Assembly (NCBI GenBank): GCA_934636715.1
Contig: CAKUBE010000002.1
Span: 1-64,000, forward strand
DNA from: an uncultured Arachnia sp.
GTDB taxonomy: Bacteria > Actinomycetota > Actinomycetes > Propionibacteriales > Propionibacteriaceae
Length of the DNA: 64,000 bases
Direction of reading: 5' to 3'
In this document: piece by piece, positions 1 through 8,280 of the stretch
Numbering within the stretch: position 1 is the first letter of the stretch
How the letters are laid out: each line of letters starts with the position of its first letter
Notes under the pieces: generated by a model
Seen by the model: only the letters and a program-made list of their open reading frames with translations
Databases searched by the model: none
What the model was told of the DNA's origin: nothing
Position numbers and translations under genes: made by a program

Positions 1-40
1 CGGCTCAACCAGCGGTGACCCGGCTCAACCAGCGGTGACC
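1..40. repeat. 20-bp tandem repeat, two full units
   Basis: The unit CGGCTCAACCAGCGGTGACC occurs twice head to tail, followed by a diverged partial unit (CGGCTCAGTCGGCGG). The unit is the terminal part of the dispersed repeat family seen elsewhere in this window. The window edge cuts it, so more copies may lie upstream. Confidence 0.85.
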
Positions 41-67
41 CGGCTCAGTCGGCGGCGGCCTGCATCC

Positions 68-117
68 CCGCTGGTTGAGCCCGGCCGCGAGGAACGAGCG
101 CCGGTGTCGAAACCAAG
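68..117 (-). repeat. Dispersed ~52-bp repeat, copy 1
   Basis: On the minus strand this reads TTGGTTTCGACACCGG at one end and GGCTCAACCAGCGG at the other, with a variable GC-rich middle. Both ends match the copies at 6269, 6364, 35301 and 55702. It lies upstream of the mycothiol dehydrogenase gene. Confidence 0.8.
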
Positions 118-213
118 AGACCGAAGCTGTAGGACCAGCGGGGTTCAAGGATACTCCTCCTCTTAGTGGCGGGGCCGCTGGATGGTCACCTACCCACGGG
201 CCGTCTTCGCCAC

Positions 214-219
214 TATGGT
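214..219 (+). promoter_or_regulatory. -10 element of mscR (leaderless)
   Basis: TATGGT ends 7 bases before the ATG at 227, and no Shine-Dalgarno sequence fits. This supports the inner ATG over the in-frame ATG at 182. Confidence 0.45.
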
Positions 220-226
220 GGCGGCC

Positions 227-1312
227 ATGCAGGAAGTTAAGGGCGTCGTCGCCCGCGCCAAGGGGTCCCCGGTCACACTCGAAACGATCATCGTCCCGGA
301 TCCCGGGCCCGGCGAGGCCATCGTCGCCATCCAGGCATGCGGCGTGTGCCACACGGACCTCCACTATCGCGACGGCGGGATCAACGACGAGTTCCCCTTC
401 CTCCTCGGGCACGAGGCGGCGGGCGTCGTCGAGGCGGTGGGCGAGGGCGTCACCAACGTGAAGCCCGGCGACTTCGTCGTCCTCAACTGGCGCGCGGTGT
501 GCGGCGACTGCCGCGCGTGCCGTCGCGGCGAGCCCCAGTACTGCTTCTCGACCTTCAACGCCTCGCAGAAGATGACGCTCGCCGACGGCACGGAGCTCAG
601 CCCCGCGCTCGGCATCGGCGCCTTCATCGAGAAGACGCTCGTCCACTCGGGGCAGTGCACGCTCGTCGACCCGGAGGCGAGGGCGGCGGCCGTCGGGCTC
701 CTCGGCTGCGGCGTGATGGCAGGCCTCGGCGCGGCCATCAACACCGGCGGCGTGACGCGCGGGAAGTCGGTCGCGGTCATCGGCTGCGGCGGGGTCGGCT
801 GCGCTGCCGTCGCGGGCTCGGCGCTCGCCGGCGCGGGCACCATCATCGCGGTCGATCTCGACGACAGGAAGCTCGAGCGCGCCCGAGGCCTCGGTGCGAC
901 GCACACCGTGAACTCGGGAGCCGTCGACGCGGTCGAGGCCATCCGCGAGCTCACCGGCGGGCACGGCGCCGACGTGGTGATCGACGCCGTCGGCATCCCG
1001 CAGACGTGGAAGCAGGCCTTCTACGCCCGCGACCTCGCGGGCACCGTCGTTCTCGTCGGCGTCCCCCACCCCGACGCCAAGGTCCCCGACATCCCGCTCA
1101 TCGACGTGTTCGGGCGCGGCGGCGCGCTGAAGTCCAGTTGGTACGGCGACTGCCTGCCGTCGCGCGACTTCCCGATGCTCGTCGACCTGTACCGCCAGGG
1201 TCGGCTCGACCTCGACGCGTTCGTCACCGAGGAGATCTGCCTGGGCGACGTCGACGAGGCCTTCGAGAAGATGCACGGCGGCGACGTGCTGCGTTCGGTG
1301 GTGATCCTGTGA
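227..1312 (+). CDS. mscR: S-(hydroxymethyl)mycothiol dehydrogenase
   Basis: Zinc-containing medium-chain alcohol dehydrogenase of 361 residues that oxidises the formaldehyde-mycothiol adduct with NAD, the actinobacterial counterpart of glutathione-dependent formaldehyde dehydrogenase. Visible features are the catalytic-zinc segment GVCHTD with GHEAAG near the N terminus, a structural-zinc cysteine cluster ([15 protein letters not shown]) and the Rossmann signature GCGGVGCAA. The start at 227 is preferred over 182 because homologues begin near MQEVKGV and a -10 hexamer sits just upstream. It overlaps the following metallo-hydrolase gene by GTGA, so the two are translationally coupled. Assignment to mycothiol rather than another thiol is by family. 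Confidence 0.9.
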   Translation: MQEVKGVVARAKGSPVTLETIIVPDPGPGEAIVAIQACGVCHTDLHYRDGGINDEFPFLLGHEAAGVVEAVGEGVTNVKPGDFVVLNWRAVCGDCRACRRGEPQYCFSTFNASQKMTLADGTELSPALGIGAFIEKTLVHSGQCTLVDPEARAAAVGLLGCGVMAGLGAAINTGGVTRGKSVAVIGCGGVGCAAVAGSALAGAGTIIAVDLDDRKLERARGLGATHTVNSGAVDAVEAIRELTGGHGADVVIDAVGIPQTWKQAFYARDLAGTVVLVGVPHPDAKVPDIPLIDVFGRGGALKSSWYGDCLPSRDFPMLVDLYRQGRLDLDAFVTEEICLGDVDEAFEKMHGGDVLRSVVIL

Positions 1313-1914
1313 CCATCACGCATGCGGTGACGAGCGGCACGTTCTCGCTGGACGGGCAGACGTTCGACGTCGACAACAACGTTTGGATCATCGGCGACGA
1401 CCGCGAGGTGATCGTCGTCGATGCCCCGCACGACGTCGACGCCATCCTGGAAGCGGTCGGCGGGCGGCGCGTGCTCGCGATCGTGTGCACGCACGCGCAC
1501 GACGACCACGTCCGGTTCGCCCCGGAGCTTGCGGACCGCACTGGAGCCCCCATCTGGCTGCACCCGGCCGACGAGCCGGTCTGGCGGCTGACGCACCCGG
1601 ACCGCCGCTGGGACCACGACCTCGTAGACGGGCAGGAGTTCGCCGTCGGCCCCGCCACGCTGCAGGTGCTGCACACGCCGGGGCACGCGCCGGGCGCGGT
1701 GTGCCTGTACTCGCCTACGCTCGGCTGCGTCTTCACCGGCGACACGCTGTTCAACGGCGGCCCCGGCGCCACCGGGCGCTCGTTCAGCAGCCGCCCCCTG
1801 ATCGAGGAGTCGATCCGGGCGCGCCTGTTCGCGCTGCCCGACGACACGGTGGTCCACACCGGCCACGGCGACGACACGACGATCGGCGCCGAGGCCGAGC
1901 GCCTCGGACGCTAG
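1309..1914 (+). CDS. MBL-fold metallo-hydrolase paired with mscR
   Basis: A 201-residue metallo-beta-lactamase-fold hydrolase starting at a GTG that overlaps the mscR stop. The zinc-binding motif THAHDDH is present, followed by [15 protein letters not shown] and HTGHGDDT, so all glyoxalase-II-like metal ligands are kept. In actinobacteria this gene commonly follows mscR. The natural inference is that it acts on the product of MscR, for example as a thioesterase on formyl-mycothiol, completing formaldehyde detoxification. The substrate is inferred from context only. Confidence 0.85.
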   Translation: MTITHAVTSGTFSLDGQTFDVDNNVWIIGDDREVIVVDAPHDVDAILEAVGGRRVLAIVCTHAHDDHVRFAPELADRTGAPIWLHPADEPVWRLTHPDRRWDHDLVDGQEFAVGPATLQVLHTPGHAPGAVCLYSPTLGCVFTGDTLFNGGPGATGRSFSSRPLIEESIRARLFALPDDTVVHTGHGDDTTIGAEAERLGR

Positions 1915-1945
1915 ACCGATCGTCCGACAACGCTTAAGAGTGGGA

Positions 1946-1969
1946 TGTTGGTTCAGTTCTGAACCAACA
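1946..1969. terminator. Perfect 11-bp inverted repeat between convergent genes
   Basis: TGTTGGTTCAG and its exact reverse complement CTGAACCAACA are separated by TT. It lies between the convergent metallo-hydrolase and mutarotase genes. It lacks a U-run, so it is either a bidirectional hairpin terminator or a protein-binding palindrome. Confidence 0.5.
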
Positions 1970-1996
1970 GGCGACTCCTAGAGCCCGCGCGATCTC

Positions 1997-2806
1997 TTAG
2001 CGCACCGTCAGGGCGAGGGCGACACTGAGCATCCCACCCGCGGGAATGGGGCGGGCCAGGACGCCGTACTCGACGCACACGAAGCGGGCCCACTCGTCGG
2101 CGACCTGCGAGCCGCCCGGTCCGGGGTTCCACACCACCATGGTGTCCGCGCCCGCGCCGTCGAGCAGGAGCCCGGCGTGCGGGAGCCTGACCGGGCGCGC
2201 GTCGGCGTAGACGCGGTCGACGGGGCCGGCGGCGGAAACCGGGTCCGCGTCGACGCCGTCGGATCCGGTCGCGTAGTCGTGGAAGGCGATGCCCGCGAGG
2301 GTGTCGATCGTCTCCTCCCGCGCGTCCGTCGCGAGATAGGGGTGGAAGACGGCGTCCACGACGGCGTCGGCGGTGGGGCTGGCGATCATCAACGCCAAGG
2401 TGAGCGCGTCGGCGTCGGCCGTGACGTCGAGCCGGTAGGAGAGGTCCCGCGGGAAGCGCTCCGAGCCCTGCAGGTGCGCGGTCGCCGTCGCGTCCGTGGT
2501 CAGGGTGACCTGGGCGCCTGACGCGTCCTCCGAGAAGTCGACGACGTCCCACCGCGTGCGCGACACCAGGCCGTGGCTGAACGGCACGGCCCAGCCCTGC
2601 GCGATGCCCTGGCCGAACCACGGCGCGCAGAGGGGGATCCCGCCGTGCCACATCCGGCCCTGGGCGGGATCCGCGTCGCGGCTGGTGAAGAGCCGCTCGA
2701 CCCCGCCCGGCCGCCAGGACGACACCGTCGCGCCCCGCCGGTTCACTGCGAGCGAGCCCCAGGGGCCGGTGAGGGAGATCAGGTCCGGATCGATCGGCGT
2801 TGTCAT
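1997..2806 (-). CDS. D-hexose-6-phosphate mutarotase (aldose 1-epimerase family)
   Basis: A 269-residue galactose-mutarotase-like protein that interconverts anomers of hexose 6-phosphate. The family's substrate-site residues appear as PFSHGLVSRTRWDV (HG..R) and FHPYLAT (HPY), with a C-terminal acid in CVEYGVLARP. The start at 2806 (MTTPIDPDL) is chosen over an upstream in-frame ATG at 2854 because a TACGTT hexamer lies 6 bases before it and the extra N terminus looks unrelated to the family. It is divergent from the acetyltransferase gene. Confidence 0.82.
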   Translation of the reverse strand: MTTPIDPDLISLTGPWGSLAVNRRGATVSSWRPGGVERLFTSRDADPAQGRMWHGGIPLCAPWFGQGIAQGWAVPFSHGLVSRTRWDVVDFSEDASGAQVTLTTDATATAHLQGSERFPRDLSYRLDVTADADALTLALMIASPTADAVVDAVFHPYLATDAREETIDTLAGIAFHDYATGSDGVDADPVSAAGPVDRVYADARPVRLPHAGLLLDGAGADTMVVWNPGPGGSQVADEWARFVCVEYGVLARPIPAGGMLSVALALTVR

Positions 2807-2812
2807 ATGGCA

Positions 2813-2818
2813 AACGTA
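2813..2818 (-). promoter_or_regulatory. -10 element of mutarotase gene (leaderless)
   Basis: On the minus strand TACGTT ends 6 bases before the ATG at 2806. Confidence 0.4.
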
Positions 2819-2844
2819 GCCGGACAGGACCGCTGAGGCCCCAC

Positions 2845-2850
2845 TAGGAT
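2845..2850 (+). promoter_or_regulatory. -10 element of acetyltransferase gene (leaderless)
   Basis: TAGGAT ends 6 bases before the ATG at 2857, with no Shine-Dalgarno between. Confidence 0.5.
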
Positions 2851-2856
2851 GCACGC

Positions 2857-3369
2857 ATGCCGACCATCCGCCCCGCCCGCCAGAGCGATCTTCCGGACAT
2901 CACGGCGATCTACAACGACGCCGGGGTCGGCACCACCGCCTCCTGGGCCCTCGAGCCCGTCACGCTCGAGGACAGGACTGCCTGGTTCGCGCGGCTCTCC
3001 GCCGCCAACTGCCCGGTCCTCGTCCTCGTGACCGACGACGGCGCTGTGGCCGGGTTCGCCAGCTACGGCCCTTTCCGGTCGCTCGCGGGATGGGCCCCGA
3101 CGGTGGAGCACAGCATCTACATCGCGGAGTGCAACCGGGCCGCGGGCGGCGGGCGGATGCTGATGAACGCCCTGATCGACTACGCGAGCGGGCGCGGGGT
3201 CCACGTGATGGTCGGCGTGATCGACGCCGACAACGAGGAGTCCATCGCCTTCCACCGTCGGCTCGGGTTCGAGGAGACGGGGCGGCTGCCGCAGGTGGGC
3301 CGCAAGTTCGGCCGCTGGTTGGACGCGGTGTTCATGACGCGGGTCTTCGACGGACCGGACCCCGACTGA
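2857..3369 (+). CDS. GNAT acetyltransferase, phosphinothricin/methionine-sulfoximine type
   Basis: A 170-residue acetyltransferase that should transfer acetyl from acetyl-CoA to an amino group. The fold is recognisable from the N-terminal RPARQSDLPDITAIYNDA, the central HSIYIAE strand, the CoA-binding loop and the C-terminal EESIAFHRRLGFEETGRLPQVGRKFGRWLD. The latter matches the Pat/Bar/YncA group that acetylates phosphinothricin, methionine sulfoximine or related amino-acid analogues. Actual substrate is not deducible. It has its own leaderless-type promoter and stands alone. Confidence 0.82.
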   Translation: MPTIRPARQSDLPDITAIYNDAGVGTTASWALEPVTLEDRTAWFARLSAANCPVLVLVTDDGAVAGFASYGPFRSLAGWAPTVEHSIYIAECNRAAGGGRMLMNALIDYASGRGVHVMVGVIDADNEESIAFHRRLGFEETGRLPQVGRKFGRWLDAVFMTRVFDGPDPD

Positions 3370-3383
3370 CCCGTTGCCGCCAC

Positions 3384-3389
3384 TACGAT
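3384..3389 (+). promoter_or_regulatory. -10 element of phosphoribosyltransferase gene (leaderless)
   Basis: TACGAT ends 6 bases before the ATG at 3396. Confidence 0.45.
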
Positions 3390-3395
3390 TGCGCC

Positions 3396-3899
3396 ATGGC
3401 TTACCACGCGGACGCGAACGACCTCGACACCAAGGAGATCCTGACGTGGGAGGGGCTCGGGACGGCGAACCGCGAGCTCGCGCAGGACATCGCGAACTCG
3501 GGTTTCGAGCCTGACGTCATCATCGCGGTCGCGCGCGGCGGCCTCTGCCTGGCCGGCGCTCTCACCTACGCGTTGGGCGTCAAGCTCTCCGACGCCATCA
3601 ACGTCGAGTTCTACACCGACGTCAACCAGACCCTGCCGGACCCGGTGCTGCTCGCCCCCATGCTGGACACCGAGTCCATCGCGGGCAAGCGGATCCTCGT
3701 CGTCGACGACGTGGCGGACTCCGGGCGCACCCTCGGCCTGGTGATCAAGCTGCTGCGCGGCTTCGGCGCCGAGGTGCGCTCCGCGGTGCTCTACTCGAAG
3801 CCCCGCACGCTCATCCAGCCCGACTACGTGTGGCGCGACACCGACGACTGGATCGTGTTCCCCTGGTCGGCCGAGCCGCCCGTCGCGAAGGAGGCTTAG
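3396..3899 (+). CDS. Phosphoribosyltransferase (type I PRTase fold)
   Basis: A 167-residue purine/pyrimidine-type phosphoribosyltransferase. The PRPP-binding loop is clear as RILVVDDVADSGRTL, with an upstream VARGGL loop. The family usually handles xanthine, guanine or hypoxanthine salvage, but the base specificity cannot be read from the sequence. An upstream out-of-frame extension is ruled out by the promoter position. It is followed 3 bases after its stop by a small gene and probably forms an operon with it. Confidence 0.85.
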   Translation: MAYHADANDLDTKEILTWEGLGTANRELAQDIANSGFEPDVIIAVARGGLCLAGALTYALGVKLSDAINVEFYTDVNQTLPDPVLLAPMLDTESIAGKRILVVDDVADSGRTLGLVIKLLRGFGAEVRSAVLYSKPRTLIQPDYVWRDTDDWIVFPWSAEPPVAKEA

Positions 3900-3902
3900 G
3901 TC

Positions 3903-4112
3903 ATGCCGGAGACGCGCACCTTCGACCCCACCGAGCCCGAGGGCATCCAGAAGCTGGTCCGCGAGGCGCTGGGCGAGTCCGTCCGCCCCGTCGAGCCCGG
4001 CACGCAGCAGAAGAGCCCGAGCGAGGACGAGAGGGTGTCGACGACGCTGTCGGCGTCGGATCTGCCCGGCTCGTACGGGCAGGGCGTCGTCTGGACCGAC
4101 GGCGGCGAGTGA
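3903..4112 (+). CDS. Small hypothetical protein downstream of the phosphoribosyltransferase
   Basis: A 69-residue hydrophilic protein rich in Glu, Pro and Ser, with no membrane segment, cysteine or known motif. It begins 3 bases after the phosphoribosyltransferase stop and is read in an operon with it. Low predicted structure content suggests a disordered accessory protein. Function not recognised. Confidence 0.6.
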   Translation: MPETRTFDPTEPEGIQKLVREALGESVRPVEPGTQQKSPSEDERVSTTLSASDLPGSYGQGVVWTDGGE

Positions 4113-4120
4113 GAGACCTA

Positions 4121-4136
4121 CGCCGCGATCGCGGCG
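4121..4136. repeat. Perfect 16-bp palindrome upstream of tkt
   Basis: CGCCGCGATCGCGGCG is its own reverse complement. It lies between the small hypothetical gene and transketolase, and could be a terminator stem, an operator or chance in GC-rich DNA. Its core GCGATCGC is the HIP1-type octamer. Confidence 0.5.
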
Positions 4137-4187
4137 CAACAGGCCACGATAGTCTTGGCCAAAACGAAGCAGTGAGGAAGAACACAC

Positions 4188-6242
4188 GTGACTCTTGAGT
4201 GGACCGAACAGGACGCCCGCGCCGTCGACACCGCCCGAATCCTGGCCGCGGACGCGGTCGAGAAGGTGGGCAACGGCCACCCCGGTACCCCGATCTCGCT
4301 GGCCCCCGTCGCCTACCTGCTGTATCAGAAGGTGATGAACACGGATCCGGCCGACGACAAGTGGATCGGCAGGGACCGGTTCGTGTTGTCCGCGGGTCAC
4401 GCGTCGCTGACTCAGTACACCCAGCTGTACCTGGGCGGTCTCGGCCTCGAGTTGGGCGACATCGAGTCGCTGCGCACGTGGGGATCGCGGACCCCGGGGC
4501 ACCCGGAGTACGGGCACACGAAGTTCGTGGAGTGCACCACCGGCCCGCTGGGTGCCGGGATCTCGAACGCGGTCGGCATGGCGATGGCCGCGCGCCGCGA
4601 GCACGGCATCTTCGACCCGGAGACCCCGCTGGGTGAGTCGGCCTTCGACCACTACGTGTACACGATCGCCGGCGACGGCTGCCTGCAGGAGGGCGTGGCG
4701 TCCGAGGCGTCGTCGCTGGCCGCGACGCAGAACCTGGGCAACCTCGTCCTGATCTACGACGACAACCGGATCACCATCGAGGGCGAGACCAACATCTCGT
4801 TCACCGAGGACGTCTCGGCCCGCTACGAGGCCTACGGCTGGCATGTCCAGCACGTCGACTGGACGCACGGCGGCACGGAGTACAAGGAGGACGTCCAGGC
4901 CCTCTACGACGCGATCGAGGCCGCGAAGGCGGTTACCGACAAGCCCAGCTTCATCAAGCTGACCACCGTGATCGGCTGGCCGCTGCCGAGCAAGCAGGGC
5001 TCGCACGACGTCCACGGCGCGAAGATCGGCGGCGACGAGATCGCCGCGTTGAAGGAGCTGCTCGGCTTCCCGCAGACGCCGTTCGCCGTCGACCAGGACG
5101 CCGTCGCGCATGCCCGCGCCGGCCTGGCCGCCCGCGCCGCCGTCATCCGCGCGGAATGGGACGTGAAGTTCGAGGCGTGGGCCGCGGCCAACCCGGAGAA
5201 GGTCGCGCTGCTGCAGCGCGCCCAGGCCCGCAAGCTGCCCGAGGACCTGACCCTTCCGGTGTTCGAGGAGGGCAAGAAGTCGACCCGCGCCGCGTCCGGT
5301 GAGGTGCTCACCGCGCTGGCCGACCAGCTGCCCGAGCTCTGGGGCGGCTCGGCGGACCTGGCGGGTTCGAACAACACGACGATGAAGGGCGAGCCCAGCT
5401 TCCTGCCCGCGGAGCGCTCGACGAAGGAGTGGAAGGGCAACCCGTTCGGCCGCACCCTGCACTTCGGCATCCGCGAGCACGCCATGGGCGGCATCCTCAA
5501 CGGCATCACCTTGTCGGGCCTGACCCGCGCGTACGGTGGCACGTTCCTGGTGTTCGCCGACTACATGCGCGCCTCCGTGCGCCTCGCGGCGCTGATGGGA
5601 GTGCCCACGACCTTCGTCTGGACGCACGACTCGGTCGGCGTCGGCGAGGACGGCCCGACGCACCAGCCGATCGAGCACCTGGCCGCGCTGCGCGCGATCC
5701 CCGGGCTCGACATCGTCCGCCCCGCGGACGCGAACGAGACCTCGGTCGCGTGGGGCGAGATCCTGCGCCGTGCGGATCGGCCTGCGGGCCTCATCCTCTC
5801 CCGTCAGGACCTGCCGACCATCGCGCGGGGCGAGCGGTACGCGTCCGCCGAAGGGGTGGCCCGCGGCGCCTATGTGGTCAGCGAGGAGCAGGGCGACCTA
5901 CGGGTGATCCTGATCGCGACCGGTTCCGAGGTCGCGGTGGCGCTCGCCGCCCAGGACGCGTTGCAGGCCGACGGTGTTCCCACCCGCGTGGTGTCGATGC
6001 CCTGCCAGGAGTGGTTCGACGAGCAGGACGACGCCTACCGCGAGTCGGTCCTCCCCGCGGCCGTGACCGCGCGCGTCAGCGTCGAGGCCGGCATCGCGAT
6101 GGGCTGGTCGAAGTACGTCGGCACGAACGGCGCGTCGGTCAGCATCGAACACTTCGGCGCGTCCGCCGCCGGCAACAAGTGCTTCGAGGAGTTCGGCTTC
6201 ACCGCCGACAACGTCGCACACACCGCGAAGTCGCTCCTGTAG
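4188..6242 (+). CDS. tkt: Transketolase
   Basis: A 684-residue thiamine-diphosphate enzyme of the non-oxidative pentose phosphate pathway, exchanging two-carbon units between sugar phosphates in the cytoplasm. The ThDP motif appears as [14 protein letters not shown] ending near DDN, and the substrate-binding histidines in [15 protein letters not shown] and the [15 protein letters not shown] loop. Length is typical. It starts at GTG 4188, 8 bases after a GAGGAAG Shine-Dalgarno, so this gene has a leader. No other pentose phosphate genes are adjacent. Confidence 0.95.
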   Translation: MTLEWTEQDARAVDTARILAADAVEKVGNGHPGTPISLAPVAYLLYQKVMNTDPADDKWIGRDRFVLSAGHASLTQYTQLYLGGLGLELGDIESLRTWGSRTPGHPEYGHTKFVECTTGPLGAGISNAVGMAMAARREHGIFDPETPLGESAFDHYVYTIAGDGCLQEGVASEASSLAATQNLGNLVLIYDDNRITIEGETNISFTEDVSARYEAYGWHVQHVDWTHGGTEYKEDVQALYDAIEAAKAVTDKPSFIKLTTVIGWPLPSKQGSHDVHGAKIGGDEIAALKELLGFPQTPFAVDQDAVAHARAGLAARAAVIRAEWDVKFEAWAAANPEKVALLQRAQARKLPEDLTLPVFEEGKKSTRAASGEVLTALADQLPELWGGSADLAGSNNTTMKGEPSFLPAERSTKEWKGNPFGRTLHFGIREHAMGGILNGITLSGLTRAYGGTFLVFADYMRASVRLAALMGVPTTFVWTHDSVGVGEDGPTHQPIEHLAALRAIPGLDIVRPADANETSVAWGEILRRADRPAGLILSRQDLPTIARGERYASAEGVARGAYVVSEEQGDLRVILIATGSEVAVALAAQDALQADGVPTRVVSMPCQEWFDEQDDAYRESVLPAAVTARVSVEAGIAMGWSKYVGTNGASVSIEHFGASAAGNKCFEEFGFTADNVAHTAKSLL

Positions 6243-6268
6243 CCACCAACGGTTGAGCCGGACTACTA

Positions 6269-6320
6269 CCGCTGGTTGAGCCGACGCCGAGCGAAGCGAG
6301 CCGTCGTGTCGAAACCAATG
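6269..6320 (-). repeat. Dispersed ~52-bp repeat, copy 2
   Basis: Best-preserved intergenic copy. On the minus strand it contains TTTCGACACGACGGCTCGCT and ends GGCTCAACCAGCGG. That 20-mer is identical to the one inside tsaB at 55708-55727. It is arranged in inverted orientation to copy 3. Confidence 0.9.
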
Positions 6321-6363
6321 GACCGGCACCAGTTCATGGAGACTCCACGGGCTGGTGGCAGTT

Positions 6364-6422
6364 CATTGGCTTCGACACGAGACACGGTCGACTTCGTCGA
6401 CGTGCCTCGGCTCAACCAGCGG
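6364..6422 (+). repeat. Dispersed repeat, copy 3, inverted relative to copy 2
   Basis: Starts CATTGGCTTCGACACG and ends GGCTCAACCAGCGG, with a hairpin-prone middle (GTCGAC TTC GTCGAC). It is followed to about 6484 by shorter units of the type GGCTCGACCAGCGGTGGATCC. Together with copy 2 this fills the 283-bp gap between tkt and sppA; nothing else is visible there apart from the sppA promoter. Confidence 0.85.
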
Positions 6423-6512
6423 TGGATCCGGTCGATCAGCGGCAGGCACGGCTCGACCAGCGGTGGATCCGGCTCGACCAGTGGGAACGAGCGTGAGCTT
6501 TGGGTCCGCCCG

Positions 6513-6518
6513 TAAGCT
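6513..6518 (+). promoter_or_regulatory. -10 element of sppA (leaderless)
   Basis: TAAGCT ends 7 bases before the ATG at 6526, supporting that start over in-frame codons inside the repeat region. Confidence 0.45.
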
Positions 6519-6525
6519 TTTCCGC

Positions 6526-8202
6526 ATGGGCATTGCTGACGTGCTGGGGAAGATCGCCGGGGACAAGCCGGTCGTGCTGGAACTCGACCTGGCGAGGGGA
6601 GTGCTGGTCGCCAAGCCGACGAACCCGTTCGAGGCCGTCCGGGTGATCAACAGCCCGACGTTGGGCGCGCTGCGGGTGAACCTGCGGGAGGCGGCCCACG
6701 ACGACCGCGTCGTCGGCCTGATCGTGCACGCGGTGCCCTCCTCGGTGGAACTGGCCTCCCTCGAGGAGATCGCCGGGCTCGTCGAGGAGTTCGGCGCGAC
6801 CAAGAAGACGATGGCGTGGGCCGAGTCCTTCGGGGAGCTGACCCACGGGCTCGCCGCCTACCTCGTGGCCTCCGCCGCGCACGAGATCTGGCTGCAGCCC
6901 ACCGGGATGATGAGCGTCGAGGGCCTTGAGCTGTCCGTCACGCTGCTTCGCGGGCTGTTGGAGAAGGTGGGCGTGGAGCCGCAGTTCGGACAGCGTCACG
7001 AGTACAAGACCGCCGCGAACACCTACGCGGCGGACCATGTCACCGGCCCGCACCGCGAGATGATGCAGCGCATCGGCCAGTCGCTCGTCGACGGCGTGGT
7101 CGACGCCGTCGCGCGCCGCCGCGGCGTGGCGCCGGATGTGGTGTGGGAGGCGGTCAACTCCTCGCCGGTCGCGCCTGACGACGCGCTGCGGCTCGGGCTG
7201 ATCGACCGCGTCGGCTACCGCGACGAGGCCTACGCCTCGACCCTCGCCGAATGGGGCGCGAGCCCGGAGGATCTGCTCTTCGTGCACCGCTACACGAGCC
7301 GCGCGCAGCTGGCCAAGCGGTTCAAGCCCGCCGGTGACAAGGTCGCCGTCGTCACGCTGCGCGGCGCGATCACGACCGGCCGCGGGGGAGCCTCCCCGCT
7401 GGGCGGCCAGGCCGCAGGGTCCGACGTCGTGGACGAGCACCTGCGGGCGGCGCTGCGTGACGACGACGTCAAGGCCGTGATCTTCGCCGTCGACTCTCCG
7501 GGCGGCTCCGCCGTCGCCTCGGACTTCATCCGTCGCTCCGTGGTGCGGCTGCGCGAGGCGGGCAAGCCCGTCGTCGCCCACATGGGTTCCGTCGCGGCGT
7601 CCGGCGGCTACTACGTCTCCATGGGCGCCGACGAGATCGTCGCCCAGGCGTCCACGCTGACCGGCTCCATCGGCGTGCTCGGGGGAAAGATGGTCACGGC
7701 CGGGCTGTACGACAAGCTGGGGCTGGTCAGGGAGACCATCGACATCGGCGCCGCCGCCGGCACGTTCTCGTCGGCGCACGAGTTCTCGGAGGAGGACTGG
7801 GCGCGGCTGAACCGCTGGCTGGACCGCGTCTACCTCGACTTCACCACGCTGGCCGCGGGCGACCGCGGCATGGCCTACGACGACCTGGAGCGCCTGGCGC
7901 GCGGCCGCGTCTGGACCGGCGCCGACGCCCGTGAGCGCGGCCTCGTCGACCACGTCGGCGGGCGGCGGCTGGCGCTCGAGCGGGTCTGCGCCCTCGCCGA
8001 CCTCGACCCCGACCGCGTCAAAGTGACCCGCGTCGGCGACCAGGGCGTGCTCTCGATGCTGAAGCCCGCGGCCTCCAGCGAGCGGGCGCAGGGCGGGGCG
8101 AACCTGCCCGACGCCGAGTCGATGCTCACCGCCCTGGCCGCGCGTGCGGGCCTCGCGGGCAGCGGCGCGCTCTCGATGGCGTGGCCGCTGCGGGTCCGCT
8201 GA
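6526..8202 (+). CDS. sppA: Signal peptide peptidase SppA (protease IV, 67 kDa type)
   Basis: A 558-residue S49-family serine protease with the two tandem S49 domains of the long SppA form, thought to cleave leftover signal peptides at the membrane. The catalytic serine lies in GSVAASGGYYVSMGADEI near residue 359, followed by ASTLTGSIGVLGGK. The N-terminal domain carries a diverged copy (SAAHEIWLQPTGMMSVEG). No obvious N-terminal membrane segment is seen from the chosen start. The reading frame is open further upstream through repeat DNA, but that extension is not conserved-looking. Confidence 0.85.
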   Translation: MGIADVLGKIAGDKPVVLELDLARGVLVAKPTNPFEAVRVINSPTLGALRVNLREAAHDDRVVGLIVHAVPSSVELASLEEIAGLVEEFGATKKTMAWAESFGELTHGLAAYLVASAAHEIWLQPTGMMSVEGLELSVTLLRGLLEKVGVEPQFGQRHEYKTAANTYAADHVTGPHREMMQRIGQSLVDGVVDAVARRRGVAPDVVWEAVNSSPVAPDDALRLGLIDRVGYRDEAYASTLAEWGASPEDLLFVHRYTSRAQLAKRFKPAGDKVAVVTLRGAITTGRGGASPLGGQAAGSDVVDEHLRAALRDDDVKAVIFAVDSPGGSAVASDFIRRSVVRLREAGKPVVAHMGSVAASGGYYVSMGADEIVAQASTLTGSIGVLGGKMVTAGLYDKLGLVRETIDIGAAAGTFSSAHEFSEEDWARLNRWLDRVYLDFTTLAAGDRGMAYDDLERLARGRVWTGADARERGLVDHVGGRRLALERVCALADLDPDRVKVTRVGDQGVLSMLKPAASSERAQGGANLPDAESMLTALAARAGLAGSGALSMAWPLRVR

Positions 8203-8251
8203 GCCGCCGCGTTTGGGCCCGGGCTTCACGTTACGTACGATGAATGACCGG

Positions 8252-8269
8252 TGCGGCAGCCGTGCCGCA
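8252..8269 (+). promoter_or_regulatory. Hairpin before the vanW-like gene's ribosome binding site
   Basis: TGCGGCA-GCCG-TGCCGCA forms a 7-bp stem directly before AAAGGGG and the GTG at 8281. It could modulate ribosome access. Confidence 0.4.
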
Positions 8270-8280
8270 AAGGGGTAGAT

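Noticed and set aside
1..40. Possible CRISPR repeats
   Set aside because: The 20-bp units are directly tandem with no spacers, and no cas genes are present.
3180..5678. 832-codon open frame on the minus strand
   Set aside because: It lies antisense to the phosphoribosyltransferase and transketolase genes. Its Arg/Val/Gly/His-rich translation has no family motif; long antisense frames are normal in ~70% GC DNA.
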